Positions 31,990 through 44,015 of a stretch of DNA of 64,000 bases are shown here, one piece after another. The stretch covers positions 50,682,006 to 50,746,005 of the forward strand of contig NC_082684.1 in assembly GCF_949987515.2 (NCBI RefSeq). The letters run 5' to 3'. Position 1 is the first letter of the stretch. Each line of letters opens with the position of its first letter. The notes below the pieces were generated by a model. The model saw nothing but the letters and a program-made list of their open reading frames with translations. It was not told where the DNA came from and did no database searches. The position numbers and the translations under genes are program-made. The stretch is from Delphinus delphis (taxonomy: Eukaryota; Chordata; Mammalia; Artiodactyla; Delphinidae).

Positions 31990-33960
31990 AATCACATCCT
32001 TCCAGAACTCCCCATTTGTTACTTTCTTAGACATTTGACATCTAAATCTAAGACTAGAAGTGAACTCTAAACCCTCATGTCTCTAAATTTCAAGCGCCCT
32101 GCCGTGGTACATAGAACCAGCCTCGAGGCAGGAGTAGAAAGGATGCTCGTCGACTTCTGCTGTGCCTGGTCTAAGCTTGGCTTACCTCAGATAGAGTTCC
32201 GGCTGCCTATTTTCAAAAGGTTCCTGCCTTTCCTGAGAACTCAGAGAGGTAACATCCACACCAGGACTTAGGCACTGGGCCCCACCACCCTTTGTAACTG
32301 TTTTTCTCATTTTGTACCAACTCTTCTTGCTACTCTCCTTCATGTATTTGGAAACTGTCTCTCGCCGGTTTCACTCAGGTGACCTACTAAACTGTTTTCT
32401 CTGCTCAGGTTATTAAAATAGAAGTTACAATGGACTTGAGTCTTGGTTAAGCTTTAAGTTTGCTGCCATCCGTTAACAGTCTACGCTGGTCTAAGTGATG
32501 AACACAGATGTGCCCCTGGAGTAGCTAAAGGCTATGCTGAGAAAATAATATGCTCTCCAGGAGCATGTTTTCTTCCCCTAAAATGCATGAGGTTGTGTCT
32601 GCACCAAAGATAGAGCAAGGTTTTCAGGGCACAGATCTAACGGGGAGGATGACATTCAGTAAAACTGCCTTTAGCACAAACTCACAATTCTATCCAGTTC
32701 TCCTCACACCTTGTTTCCTCATAAAATTAGGCAAATATTAATAGCTGCAGAATTTTGGTAATTACACAGTGTTTCATACTGCATCGTATAACAGTATGAT
32801 TTCCAAGTTAGCCTGAGTACACTATTATATTCCCTGCAGAACCCCAGAGCATAAGGGAGCATCTATATGATTCCCAAGTGTCAAGCAAGTGACAATTTGC
32901 CTGGCTCTGCTCTGGAAAGGCTCTTTTGTAAAATCAGTAAATAAACTAGAAAGTATAGAATTCTATATTTACTATAGTAAAGTATAGAATAGACTACACC
33001 TTAGTGTAGTATACTATAGAATTTTGGTAACTGTAGAATACGCAAAGATAAAATTCAAAAGCTGCTCAAACCTGCTCAGGGGATGTTAAAGTACAGAAAA
33101 ACAAGTCAATGGCTTTTATATAATGAAGAAATCGCTGCGTTCATTATTGATTCCCTCTTCCAAAAAAAAAAGCCACATTTCTAAGTTCAGTGGCAGGAGA
33201 GAAAATACTCATCTCTTCCTGTCATTCCCAGAAGTAGTGCTGGAGAAAATATAACCACCCAGGCGTGTCATTACTACACTGAGAAGGGTATTACTACACT
33301 GAGAAGGGTACACCCACAGGTGAAGCGGATCCCCAGCCGGGTGTAAGAGGTAATGAGCAGAGCTCTAGTTTCTAGGGAAGCATAAATCACAGAACCGTTG
33401 TACTTCAGAAACTGCTACGTTGTAACCAAAGAGCTGATAATTATGTCAATGAACATTCTGCCTTCTCTTTACTATACTCATCTGTTTGCTTACAAAACTA
33501 AAACCTATAGATGTTCTTCCCAAAGGCCATATATTTCTGAAAAATGCAGAAAGTTTCACTAAAAAGAGAATACTAGTTTGAAGAAAGCATTTTATTTTCA
33601 TAATGTTTTTGTTAACATGTGTTCATTATCTTTATATGAAATGGGTTATTCAGTTAATTATTTTTATAAAATTAAAATACCATATGTAAGAGGGAAAGTG
33701 CAGTAAAGAAAGCAAAACTGCAAATTGTGGTAAAAGTAGCTGGTGGTGATGGTAAATTTTAACCCACTAGAAAAGGGGGTCTTTTGACCCCCTTTCAGCC
33801 AACCTTTATCAGGCACCCTATGTGCCACACACACACCACGCCAGATGCTTTAGGAATACAGGAAGGCAGTATGACAACTGGTCTATGCCCTCAAGGCATT
33901 TTTAGTTTAATTGGAATGAACAGTGGTATGCAGATATAGATACAAAAATCAACAATTCTA
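31990..33960. other. Unannotated stretch, no gene seen
   Basis: Mostly unique AT-leaning sequence. 32940-33030 holds several short inverted repeats of TATAGAAT/TACTATAG type. A 20-base unit is duplicated in tandem at 33270-33309. No exon is supported. Confidence 0.4.
33270..33309. repeat. 20-base tandem duplication
   Basis: ATTACTACACTGAGAAGGGT is present twice head to tail without differences, suggesting a recent slippage duplication. Confidence 0.95.
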
Positions 33961-33964
33961 GGAC

Positions 33965-34040
33965 ATGAGCTGTGCAGTGGTTAAAAGTACAGACCTGGAA
34001 CCAGGTCGCCTCAGTTTGAATCCCAGCTCTACCACTCAAG
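33965..34040 (+). repeat. MIR SINE, 5' part
   Basis: The tRNA-like MIR head: 'gtgcagtggttaaaagtacagacctggaaccagg' and 'tttgaatcccagctctaccact'. It continues at 34658 after an insertion of about 615 bases. Confidence 0.8.
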
Positions 34041-34657
34041 GCCAGGATTAGAGTGAGACACTCCCCTTGGGCACAAAATTTACAAGGGTGCCAAAAACTT
34101 GGTGATCAAGATAAATAATATTTTAATGCAATATTTTTAAAAATCAAAATTAATACAAAAAACTCATGATGCACAAAATAGCAAAAGTTTAAATACAGAC
34201 AGGCTCCAACAGTCCTGTGTCAAGTCATAGTGGAGCCCAAAGCAAAAGAAAAAAATGTGTGTCCCTACATAGATGTTTGATTGTTTTTTTTTGCGGTACG
34301 CGGGCCTCTCACTGCTGTGGCCTCTCCCGTTGCGGAGCACAGGCTGCGAAAGCGCAGGCCCAGCGGCCATGGCTCACGGGTCCAGCCACTCCACGGCATG
34401 TGGGATCCTCCCGGACTGGGTCATGAACCCGCGTCCCCTACATTGGCAGGCGGACTCTCAACCACTGCGCCACCAGGGAAGCCCTCGTTGTATTTTTTTA
34501 CTGTTATTTTTTTTCTGGGACATTGATGGGGTTGAGGAAATATTGAAAATGAAAAAGTAGGTGTATTAAAAATCACATTCAGTTTCAATATTTTATTTTT
34601 ACTCAAAATAGAATTTATTCTAATTTTACTTTCCTGGCTTTCAAGGAAGCAAACTCA
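34041..34657. mobile_element. Insertion splitting a MIR; possible old DNA transposon
   Basis: This AT-rich block begins 'ggccaggattagagtgagac' with 'cttgggcacaaaatttacaagggtgcca', which recalls ends of old hAT-type DNA transposons. A CHR SINE lies inside it. The family is not established, and terminal inverted repeats are not clear. Confidence 0.35.
34284..34484 (-). mobile_element. CHR-type SINE, short form
   Basis: Poly(T) then GCGGTACGCGGGCCTCTCAC at the left and GCGCCACCAGGGAAGCCC at the right: a complete antisense copy. Confidence 0.92.
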
Positions 34658-34820
34658 TCACTTACTAGCTTTGTAAACCTGAGTGAGTTTCTTAACCTCT
34701 CTGTCTTAGTTTCGTCCTCTGTAAAAATGGTAGGGCAAACAGTGCCACCTCACAGGGTTGTTGTGAAGGTTAAAAGAGTTATTACGTTTTAAGCACTTAG
34801 AACAGCACCCTGTCCAAATT
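34658..34820 (+). repeat. MIR SINE, 3' part
   Basis: 'cttactagctttgtaaacctgagtgagtttcttaacctctctgtc' then 'ctcacagggttgttgtgaaggtt' and 'agcacttagaacagcaccctg' continue the MIR interrupted at 34040. Confidence 0.85.
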
Positions 34821-35580
34821 CTCTCCAAGGTACACCTTTGCTATCACTGTATCTTTATTATATAGACAGTGAAAGTTTTAGAAGATCAGAGATAAGAGAT
34901 CAGCTCTAGCTGGGATGATTGGTCACTCATTATCTGCTATATCACTGCACAGGAACATATGCTCCATGGGGGCTTGCTCACCACCTTATACTTGGGTCTA
35001 CAATAGGTCAAGCCTACGATAGGCACTTGATACATACTGTTTCATTGGACAGATGACAATCAGAAAGTTCTTCACAAAGAAGATGGAATTTGGGTTGGTT
35101 GGCCTTCATTAAATGATAGGAATAAAATTGCAGATGATGAGGGAAGGTATGATGATATTAAGTGTGCTGAGTTTGAGTTACTAGCAATATATGCAACTGG
35201 AAACATCCACCAGTCATACGGAAATGTGAGGTTAGCACCTGGAAGAAAGAACCAAAGTGTAAAGTTGGGCATGATTCACATGGTTGTAATAGGAGCATCA
35301 CATAAGTAGATGCCCTCTCTAGAGGAGCAGGTGTGTACAGGGCATAGCAAAGAGCAAAGGACCAAGATGTGGAGACAATGACTGGATGAGTCTGACGAGG
35401 AGCTGGGGAAGACGTCTTAGAATTCAGGATGACTCTCAAGAAGTAGGAGCCGCCACATCGTATGACATCTCCCTGACTCCTAACACATCTCTGAAATAAG
35501 TGAAAATGATCTGGATTAGATCCTTAAAGGTGCTCGCTAAAAATTATTTTGTGTCTTCCAAAAGCTGATGAAAGTTCAAA
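34821..35580. other. Unassigned stretch with old-repeat resemblance
   Basis: 35130-35430 ('gtgctgagtttgagttactagcaatatatgcaactgg', 'gacaatgactggatgagtctg') resembles the later part of the old mammalian repeat also suspected at 63000-63700. No gene is seen. Confidence 0.35.
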
Positions 35581-35602
35581 TGAAACATTTAGCAGTTAAT
35601 AG

Positions 35603-35708
35603 CGTAGGGAATTCCCTGGCAGTCCACTGGTTAGGACTCCGTGCTCTCACTGCTGGGGGCCCAGGTTCAATCCCTGGTTGGGGAACTAAAATTGAGACTA
35701 AAAAAAAA
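35603..35708 (+). mobile_element. CHR-related short tRNA SINE (about 100 bases)
   Basis: GGGAATTCCCTGGCAGTCCA, box B GGTTCAATCCCTGG and a short A tail. Perfect 12-base target-site duplications AGCAGTTAATAG lie at 35591-35602 and 35709-35720. Confidence 0.93.
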
Positions 35709-35829
35709 AGCAGTTAATAGAGTATTATTAACATCATATATTTACTTCTAACTACATTCCAGAAAACATATTTACAAGCCATTTATTAGCTCATGGGGGA
35801 TAAGCTGGCATGATATACACTGCTGGTCA

Positions 35830-36295
35830 CCCGACTTAACCTATCCCTTCCTCTCTTGAGAAAACCCAAATTTGGTCCCCATGGCCAGGTGCCATGGAAA
35901 GGGCACCGTGGTCAAGCCCTGAGGCGGTGTTCTCAATTCAATTCTAGCCAGTGAGACATGAGAAAAAATCTGCTGGGTGGGGGCATAGTTCTGGGAGAAA
36001 TTTTCTTGCTAATAAGGAGTGACAGGCAAGAAGTAACCATTCCTTCCCTCTGACTCTGGAAATCCTGCCGGGATTCGGTGCTTAGAAGTGCGTCAGCTGT
36101 CTTGGGACCATAAAGGAGGAGCCGATGCCTAGAGGGTGGCAGAGAGGAAAGTTGGATAGAACCTAGGTCTACCATGATGTCACCGAGCCACTGGATTAAC
36201 CAATTCTAGAACCAACCCATCTCTGGCCTTTTAAATGGAACAATAAATCCCCCTATTGTTTAAACCCATTTGCATCAGAGTTTCTGTGACTCAAA
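35830..36295 (+). repeat. Ancient interspersed repeat, unassigned
   Basis: Order of motifs: 'ctagccagtgagacatgagaaaaaatctgctgggtggg', 'ttttcttgctaataaggagtgacaggc' and a tail with AATAAATCCCCCTATTGTTT and 'aaacccatttgcatcagagtttctgt'. It resembles the same common old repeat type as 8345-9255. Confidence 0.45.
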
Positions 36296-38995
36296 GTCAA
36301 TCATGGTTATGCGTTTAAGAAGACCTGACCTTCCCTCATCTAGTGATTCATCAATTTTACCAGAATCCAGCTTTCATATGTGTGGGATGAATTAGACCTG
36401 TAAATTCCCAAAATGGGGATCCTTTTCTTCTTGGAATCAGCATCTATAATGAATAAAAGATTTTAGCATATGCTTGTTTTAAATGTATCAGTAAATTACT
36501 AGGCTCACACACCAACAGAGATACCTCACCTAAGCTGCCTTGCCACACAAGATTGGAGACTCTAATAATAAGTGGACTCTATTCAGAGAAGCAGCTGGGA
36601 CAAGGGGCTCAGTAAGAAGCTTGATTGTGGATTACATGCTCTTTCATTTGTTACACAAATATTTGTTTCCAGCTGGAGTAGAAGTCCCATATTAATTAGA
36701 GCTAGAATTGCTGACTTGATTTACAGAATGTAGACAAGAAACACTCCTCATTCCTTACTCTAAAAAGTTAGAGGGGTAAAGGAGGGAGTGACATTTTTCA
36801 TACCAGAATAGCTTAGAGATGAGGTTGCATCACTTATGAAACTTTAAGAAATCAAAGAAGATGGTGACACCAAATACAAAGCCAATTAACCCTTCTGTCT
36901 GGCAGCTGATAGCATTTCAGCACTTCCGTTTTCTTTTTCCCCTCATTAATTTTAAATGCTATTGACAAGACTTTTCTTTAACCTATTAATTTGTTTTTAT
37001 TCCCCTCCCACCCCATGCAATGACTGCTCTCTCCCTTCTACCATTTGAGCAAAGGATGCTTGCGGCAGAGCATAAGGCACAAGTTGCCTGCAATATATTT
37101 TTCTTCTTTTGTTTTCCAAAGCTTAAGCCATTGATTAATTTGTGGGGTGCGTGTATGGTAGGCGGGTTGCGGGGACCTGTAAGGGAAACATGAAGAAAGT
37201 GGAATGTTCGTCAAACTAAAAGATTCCAGGAGACAGGAGGCAAGGACAGAGGTCTATGGGTCCCTCATGCATCAGGGCCCAGAGCCATCTCCATAATAAT
37301 GCCCTAAGGAGGTGACCAAGTGTTCAAAGGCTCAGCTTTATAATACACCTAAAGAGATAGAACTCTAGGCAGTAGACTTGCCAAAGGTCCCCAGGCTTCA
37401 AGTGCCACGGGAGAAAAAAACAGAGCCAGTAGGTTTGAAGGGACTGTACTTGCCAGGGCAGTGGGTGTCTCAGAGGACACCAATACAGTCCAGGGACTGA
37501 AGACCAGAGGGCCTTCCCCTGTATCTTGGCACTATGAGACCCGGGGCTTCCAAACAACCCTTGGGGTGAGGAGGCTCTGGGGGGCAGTCAGGTAAGCCTG
37601 TGGGTATATTTCCTTTTTGCTGTGTAGGAAAAGGTGAGGTTGAAGTTAAGTTGATTTAAATACATGAAAAAACTCAGTATCCCTTGCCACCTAGGTCTGC
37701 GGCCTGGGAGTCACACCTGCAAACATTGACTATTTAGGGCCCTTACTCAGTGAAATTCCTCTCTACATTAAGTTAGTTGTGTCCACTTTGGTAACATGCC
37801 AGAAACCCTTGACTCTAGACTTGTCTTAAAATCTCTAAGTACAGAGGCTCTCACGTGGAGGGGCACAGCACACGTGGTGCCAGACCATTCTAGATAGAGA
37901 CCAACTAGCAGCACCAGAAACACCTCTTTGCATTTGAGGACCGGAACATCAGACGGCCCAATCTAATGCTTGACTGCAAGCAGCAGAAGACAGCCATGCT
38001 CACTTTTTCTCAGCTGGAGTGCATTGGGAGGATATTGAAGAGTTCATAGGATGAATGGGAGGGCTGGAGGCCAAGACTCAGGAAACGGGCTGGACACCAA
38101 GAGAGGATGGGCAGTAGGGACCACAGCCAAGGTCATGCCACAGGACTGTCTGCCCCTGCTAGAACTCCACTGCTGCCCACAGCACGACATCATCGCCGCA
38201 AGTGGTTTCTGAACCATCTCTGAATCTTTGCTTCACTCCTTTGATATTCAAAGTCCCAGAGAGGAGGGTCTGACTGGCTGAGACTGGTTCCTACCCTGAA
38301 TGTCTGGGGTAGGGAGGGGGGATCGCCCTTGATACAGGGTGGAGCACTGCACCTTGACACACGATGTGGCATTGCCTCCAGATGGAAAGGGAGATGCTGA
38401 GCAGAAAACAAACTAGCCCATGGTCTACTACATTCCCAGCCACTTAGGGAGAACAAAAGGGTGTTAAAGTTTTGTAAGCTCCAGTTTTAAATGAGCTACC
38501 TTGGAAATATATTTGCCTTATTTCCTGGAATCTAGCCCTGTAAAAGCTTTACACAGGCTCGTAATTTCACTCCCAGATCAACTTGCAACCCATGACCCTG
38601 ATTGCTGCCCGGTACTTGGCCCTGGATCGCTTCTGCTGTTGATTTTAGATTACTATAGCAATTCCCCGGCTCAGGCACAGAGAGACCTGCCAAGCACCCA
38701 CATTCAGAACAACATTTTCACTTTATCTCTCCCCTCTTACCTCTCCCCTGATGCCCATGAGTCCTGTTGGCTACCTGGTAAAGTTAAGAGGGAGGATAAG
38801 CTTAAGGACTATAGAATTAGAAAGTATTTTCATCTCCCTACTTAGAAGCAGAACTAAATTCTCAGAAAAATAGGAATATGTTTTTTAAGCTCTTTTTTAA
38901 GCTCTTCAGAGGCAGGAAAACAGTGTCCTCGATACATCCAACAGTAAATAAGACACAAACTGTGTTTGAAGATTCAGGAGAAAACAGAAAACACT
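36296..38995. other. Long unannotated stretch, no gene seen
   Basis: Largely unique. A purine-rich and a GC-richer part (37140-38460) hold frames up to 114 codons without any domain. 38880-38905 has a small direct repeat TTTTTTAAGCTC. No splice-bounded exon is evident. Confidence 0.4.
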
Positions 38996-39002
38996 TGATA
39001 AA

Positions 39003-39262
39003 AACGGGAAGGAAGGGAGGGGAGGGGTAAATTAGGAGGTTGGGATTAACATATACACACTACTATATATAAAATAGATAAACAACAAGGACCCACTGTA
39101 TAGTACGAGGAACTATACTCAATATTTTGTAACAAATCTATAAGGGAAGAGAGTCTGAAGAAGAATATATATTTATAACTGAATGGCTGTGCTGTACACC
39201 TGAAACTAACACGATATTGTAAAGCAACTCTACTTCAATTTAAAAAACAAAACAAAAAAACA
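39003..39262 (+). mobile_element. L1 3' UTR, 5'-truncated
   Basis: A G-rich stretch (GGAAGGGAGGGGAGGGG) followed by 'aaatagataaacaacaaggacccactgtatag' and 'cacgatattgtaaagcaactctacttcaatt' and an A-rich end. This is the typical sense L1 3' UTR of cetartiodactyls. Confidence 0.85.
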
Positions 39263-40798
39263 GGAAGGAAGATGCACACACACAGGAGGAAGAGTCTGTC
39301 CAAGGGGTCAGGACAATGGCTGGGGACATAGCGTCCCCACATCTATGATTGCTCCTGGCTGCTTCGCCAGCTTTGGCCAGGCGGACATAGTGAGCAGACA
39401 AAGCCTCTGTTAGAGGTCAAGACCTCTCTCACATCTGTCAGCGCTGGAGGGCAAAAGCCTCAGGATCTGTGTCTGACCAAAGAATCTCCTTTTTTCAACC
39501 TGTTTTCAAGAGGTTCATTATGATGTGAGAGGGGAACACACCCTCTGGAAAGGGAAAAATTAAGTGAGGTCTAAGGGCACTGTTCAAAACTACGGCGATG
39601 CTACACACCTACAGTGAGCACTACAAAGTCTTAGAAAGTATTTATAAGCCGTGAATACCAATGCTTAACGGATGCTAATTCATTGATTTTCTTTTAAAAA
39701 GAAAAGCTGGGAAATTTTAAGTGAAGGCAAAATCTTTCCAATGCTTCCTGTTCTAATTTTCCTTAACTTTTTCACTCGGTTCACTCTGTATGTGAGGGTC
39801 TTGTGTTGTCGGTTGGGCTGAAGGGAGGGCTAAGTCACCCCAGACTGTGCTTCCCTCAGCCTTCCCCAACCTGTGTGTAACTGAGTGTGCCTATTAGCAG
39901 GGCCTTGAGAGCCACAGCACCAGTGGCCCCAAAGTTGCCCACTGGCCAACAGTGAACAGGTTCTAGCCAGCCCTCCCTCAGGTTTGGACAACTGCTTTGT
40001 ACCTAGCCCTGAGGTGGGGTGGGAAGTCCGGACAAGACGAGGCAAGCTTTTGCTGAGTTCTGTGGATGCATGGGGGCAGGGAGCCTGCTCTGGGCTTACT
40101 CCACGTTAGGCTCCCAAGTGGGAAATCCAGGGCAAAGTTAGAGTCCTGAAGGAAAATAGAGCAAGTCTGAAAATTCTAAGGGCTCCACTGAGACACAGAA
40201 GCCTGTATGTCCTCCCCGCTCCCTTTCCTCATAGCTGATCACTCTGCTAAAGGAGATTCTGCCTCATGCAACAGCAAGTATGTTAAAACAGGAGGAAAGT
40301 GAAACGATGTGCGGCTGATTTTTCATCCCAGGTGAAGCCAAAGTATATAGCAATTATAAATATTATATAAAATATAAATAAAATATCTAATATTAAAGTT
40401 CCTCACAGCATTTTCTTAAATATGGGCTGAAGGTCATGGAATGAGGTTTTTGTGTGACTCACATTTATTTCTTTCCATTTCTTAGCTGTCACACGCATCC
40501 CACAATAAAAGGCTTTCTAGCCTATTATTACTTCAGGAACACTAACGTTTCTCAGGGGACCTCCCTACCCCAAGGAGTTTTTACTCTATCTCCAAAGACG
40601 ATAGAACTATCTCAAACAGTGTGTCAATTTATGGGCTTAGTTAAGACATAAATTACTCGGCCATCAATCAGATCTGCATAGATTTGCTATATTAGACCAA
40701 GGTGCACATCTGAGGGCAAGCCTTCAGCTGGTCAGAAATTCCCAGGGTGAGTTTTACAAGCAGTGCTGGGACCCTCATGCCTCCATGGCTTTTGTTGT
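39263..40798. other. Unannotated stretch, no gene seen
   Basis: Unique-looking. 40350-40400 is an A/T-only tract of short inverted repeats. No coding or RNA gene is supported. Confidence 0.4.
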
Positions 40799-40812
40799 AA
40801 GTTGTTGTCTCT

Positions 40813-41020
40813 CTTTTTTTTTTTTTTTTTGCGGTATGCAAAGGTCACTGTTGTGGCCTCTCCCGCTGCGGAGCACAGGCTCCGGACGTGCAGGCTCAGC
40901 GGCCATGGCTCACGGGCCCAGCTGCTCCGCAGCATGTGGGATCTTCCCAGATCAGGGCACGAACCCGCGTCCCCTGCATCGGCAGGCGGACTCTCAACCA
41001 CTGCGCCACCAGGGAAGCCC
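40813..41020 (-). mobile_element. CHR-type SINE, short form
   Basis: T18 tract, GCGGTATGC..., body, and head GCGCCACCAGGGAAGCCC. Exact 13-base target-site duplications AGTTGTTGTCTCT lie at 40800-40812 and 41021-41033. Confidence 0.94.
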
Positions 41021-41033
41021 AGTTGTTGTCTCT

Positions 41034-41880
41034 TGATCATGATGTTATGAGGTTCAGAAGGAAGTGAAAAATGACTTCGATTTCAAAATGGAAATGTAAT
41101 ATATGAGTTCAACAAGATCTAGGTACACTACATATTTTAATTTATAAAGATGCTCCCAAACTTTACCAGCGTTCCCTTCCTGCTCAGCAGATCACCCAGC
41201 CTCCTGCTTCATAAAGAAGGGAAAGGGCATCAGGACTGATATCTCCCTCCATTTCTCTCCTTTCTACTTCCTAACTTGCATTTTCACTCACCTCCTTCTT
41301 TCTAGCTGAAGGAATGTGTACCCCCCTCCAAGACCCACATGGTGCTTCTGATAGTATCCCCACCACCTGGACGCCTCAAACCATCAACAGCCCCCATCCT
41401 CTTTCTTCTTCATTTTCTCTCTTGTTAGTAATTCCCCCTCTCCCTCTTCTCCCTAAGAAACATGGTCAACGCTCTCCATCCTAAAAAACCTCTCAGTACT
41501 ACTTCTCACCTTCTCTCTGCCAATCTCCTTGAATCCACTGTCTTCCTGTCTCTTCACCTGCCGCTCATACCACACTGATTGCCCTTAATACTAGCTTTTT
41601 TCCCACTTACACTTTCTCCTTTGGATGTTTACATCTATTCTCATGGAGTCACATATTACTTAAAAACGGATAATTCCAAAGATCTACCTAGCCTTGAACT
41701 CTTGTCTGAGTTCCAAACCATTTCTAAGTGCATACTGGTCATACCTACCTGGGTGTACCAGAGGCACCTAAATAAATAAGTCTAAATCCAAACTCATCCA
41801 CTGTCTCATCTCTTCTCAAACCCACACCCCCAGAAAATGCCTGAATTTTATCTACCTGAGTTATTACCAAACATCAGAAA
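41034..41880. other. CT-rich stretch, possible degraded repeat
   Basis: 41200-41850 is pyrimidine-rich, with 'ctcatctcttctcaaacccaca' near the end. It may be the antisense of the same old repeat suspected at 14230-14700. No gene is seen. Confidence 0.35.
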
Positions 41881-41885
41881 TTCTA

Positions 41886-42068
41886 GTACTTCCCTGATGG
41901 TCCAGTGGCTAAGATGCTGCACTCCCAATGCAGGGGGCCCAGGTTTGATCCCTGGTCAGGGAACTAGATCCCACATGCCGCAAGGAAGATCCCGCACGAG
42001 GTAACAAAGATCCCACGTTCGACAGTTAAGACCCGGCGCTGCCAAATAAATAAATAAATATTTTTTTA
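41886..42068 (+). mobile_element. CHR-related tRNA SINE, older
   Basis: 'cttccctgatggtccagtggctaagatgctgc', box B GGTTTGATCCCTGG, body with repeated 'gatccca/gatcccg' and tail AAATAAATAAATAAAT. More diverged than the other CHR copies. Confidence 0.85.
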
Positions 42069-42224
42069 AAAAAAGAAAGAAATTCTATAAACAGGAAAAG
42101 ACTACATATGTTAAATAATCCCAAAGATATAGAGGAATATGGGGGAAATCTGTGACACCCATAAAAACAAAGAAACAAAACACTAAAGAATAACCTAAAG
42201 GATTATTGAATAAAGAACCCCCCA

Positions 42225-42310
42225 GATTGACATATATAAACACTAATTTGTATAAAATAGATAACTAATAATAACCTACTGTATAAAAAAAATATATATA
42301 TATACTACCA
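42225..42310 (+). mobile_element. Possible L1 3' UTR remnant
   Basis: 'tgacatatataaacactaatttgtataaaatagataac' followed by 'cctactgtata' recalls the L1 3' UTR. It is short and degraded. Confidence 0.4.
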
Positions 42311-43840
42311 TAGTAAAAAAAAATTTAATAGCAATTCATATGCACATTATTGTGGTATTACTTGCATTTCTGTATCTGATTCTTTCTGGAGGAGTTTAAA
42401 GGTTAACTTGATAGTTTAAATTTTATTGATAGATTTCCTTTATGCTATAAAGGCAATACGTTGTGTGTTTATGCTTGGATGCAATCTGGAATAAAATGAA
42501 GTAATTTTAAGCTCCCCCCCCAAAAATACATGAATTACAAAAAAAAAGAAACCCCCAAAGGAATATGGACAAATATATTAGAATAGTGAATTAATATGGT
42601 ATCTTAGAGACAACTGGTGAAGATGAGACATCTAATAATTAAGAAGTCATTAACTGATGGTACTTGCTTGGATTTAATTTGCTTAGGCCTACCATTTCCA
42701 ATTGAAAAGATCAAAGGACATCATTACCTGGAATATGGTATCACTGTTGGCAAAGTGGATTTGCCTGCTGAATCTGCCCAACACAGCAGGAACATGTGCT
42801 TCTAGAAGAAAAGTAAATGTGATTTGTAGCTTTCCATGCTCACTTATGGTAAGAGCAGACACCACAGTAAGCAAGCCCTAGAAGTACCAGGGGAAAAAGC
42901 CAGCAGGAGAAGATGGGTGTCAAAAATCTTCACTTACTCCATGTGCAAACAAAGTTACACACGTCACAAATGACAGTCGCTTTCTCCAAGTGACTCCGAG
43001 ATATAAGAGAACTGGATTCTCATCAATATTCACCAGTCCCCAGCTCTAACGTGTACATTATTCAGTGACCTTTGGCAAATGATTTAAATTTTCTGAGATG
43101 ATTTCCAGACCTAAAAAAGGACTGTCACACAGTTGCAAATCACTCGACGAAATCAAGCTCCAGCTCAAGCAAGATAGTTAAGTGTTTGAAATTCACAGTC
43201 CTGCCAACTGACTTGTAGAATGTTCAAATATAACTTTCCAGTCGCCAAAAAATGGAATCCTGTTAGCTTACACTTCTAGGAAATGTCAGATGAGGCAATT
43301 TGGAAAATCCACCTGCTGTGCGTAAGCCTGAATCTGAAACAATAAATGGTCCATTTTTCTCTGGAAGTTGAATTCTACTGAATTAATCTTGTTACAAGAT
43401 GAAAGCCTGAAAGTAAATATGATGAATCACTCCTCCTACCACGCCTGTGTGTGGTGCTAGCGCGGCTCCCCGCTTTCTCCCCAACACGGCTCTAGTCAGG
43501 AGCCAAGCATCTGAAGCAAAGTGTGATCAACAGATGCTCGTTTCCATAATTGGCACTTTTCCAGTAGCCAACCCCAAATTTAATTAGCCACTTATCTGAA
43601 GCAGAAAAGGATTTCTAAAGCATTCTAGTAACCTGTGCTCCTTCTTTCCTCTGGTCCCTACCCCAGCCCCCTGTGCCTCCTCACCCAGAAGCCTTTGAAC
43701 CATGCATAGCAAGAACAGGATGTGTGCTACTTCTTAATGTAAATAAGCAACTCTCAAAAATGTCCTTGAGATTGTCCTACTAGAGAGAATAATATTCCAT
43801 TGAACTGAAGACCACATATGGTACGTAGGAAGGACAGTAG
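42311..43840. other. Unannotated stretch, no gene seen
   Basis: AT-rich to mixed unique sequence. No repeat family, exon or RNA gene is recognised. Confidence 0.4.
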
Positions 43841-43849
43841 AAATGAGGC

Positions 43850-44015
43850 TGCACATGTAACTCAGTGCTATAGCACATCAGCACTTCACCTGGGTTAACT
43901 CACAACTTGTCTACTATAACCTACCCAGCTCTGGACTCCCTCCAACCTGCGGTTGTATCCCACAGGGTCCCAGTGGCTGCGCTTATTTAATATTGCCCGA
44001 GCAATAACCTCACCC
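43850..44015 (+). repeat. Diverged direct-repeat pair, copy A
   Basis: It shares ordered blocks with 45421-45590: TAACTCAGTGCTA, 'gttaac', 'ctact..acctaccca', 'ctggac..cctccaacc', 'atccca..gg.tcccagtggct' and TTTAATATTGCCCGAG. I do not recognise the family. Confidence 0.6.

Noticed and set aside
31222..32034. 270-codon open frame as an intact gene
   Set aside because: It is a CTSZ retrocopy frame whose first 50 or so residues are in the wrong frame or 5' flank. It has no catalytic Cys, ends at a premature TGA, and its C-terminal part is split by a SINE.
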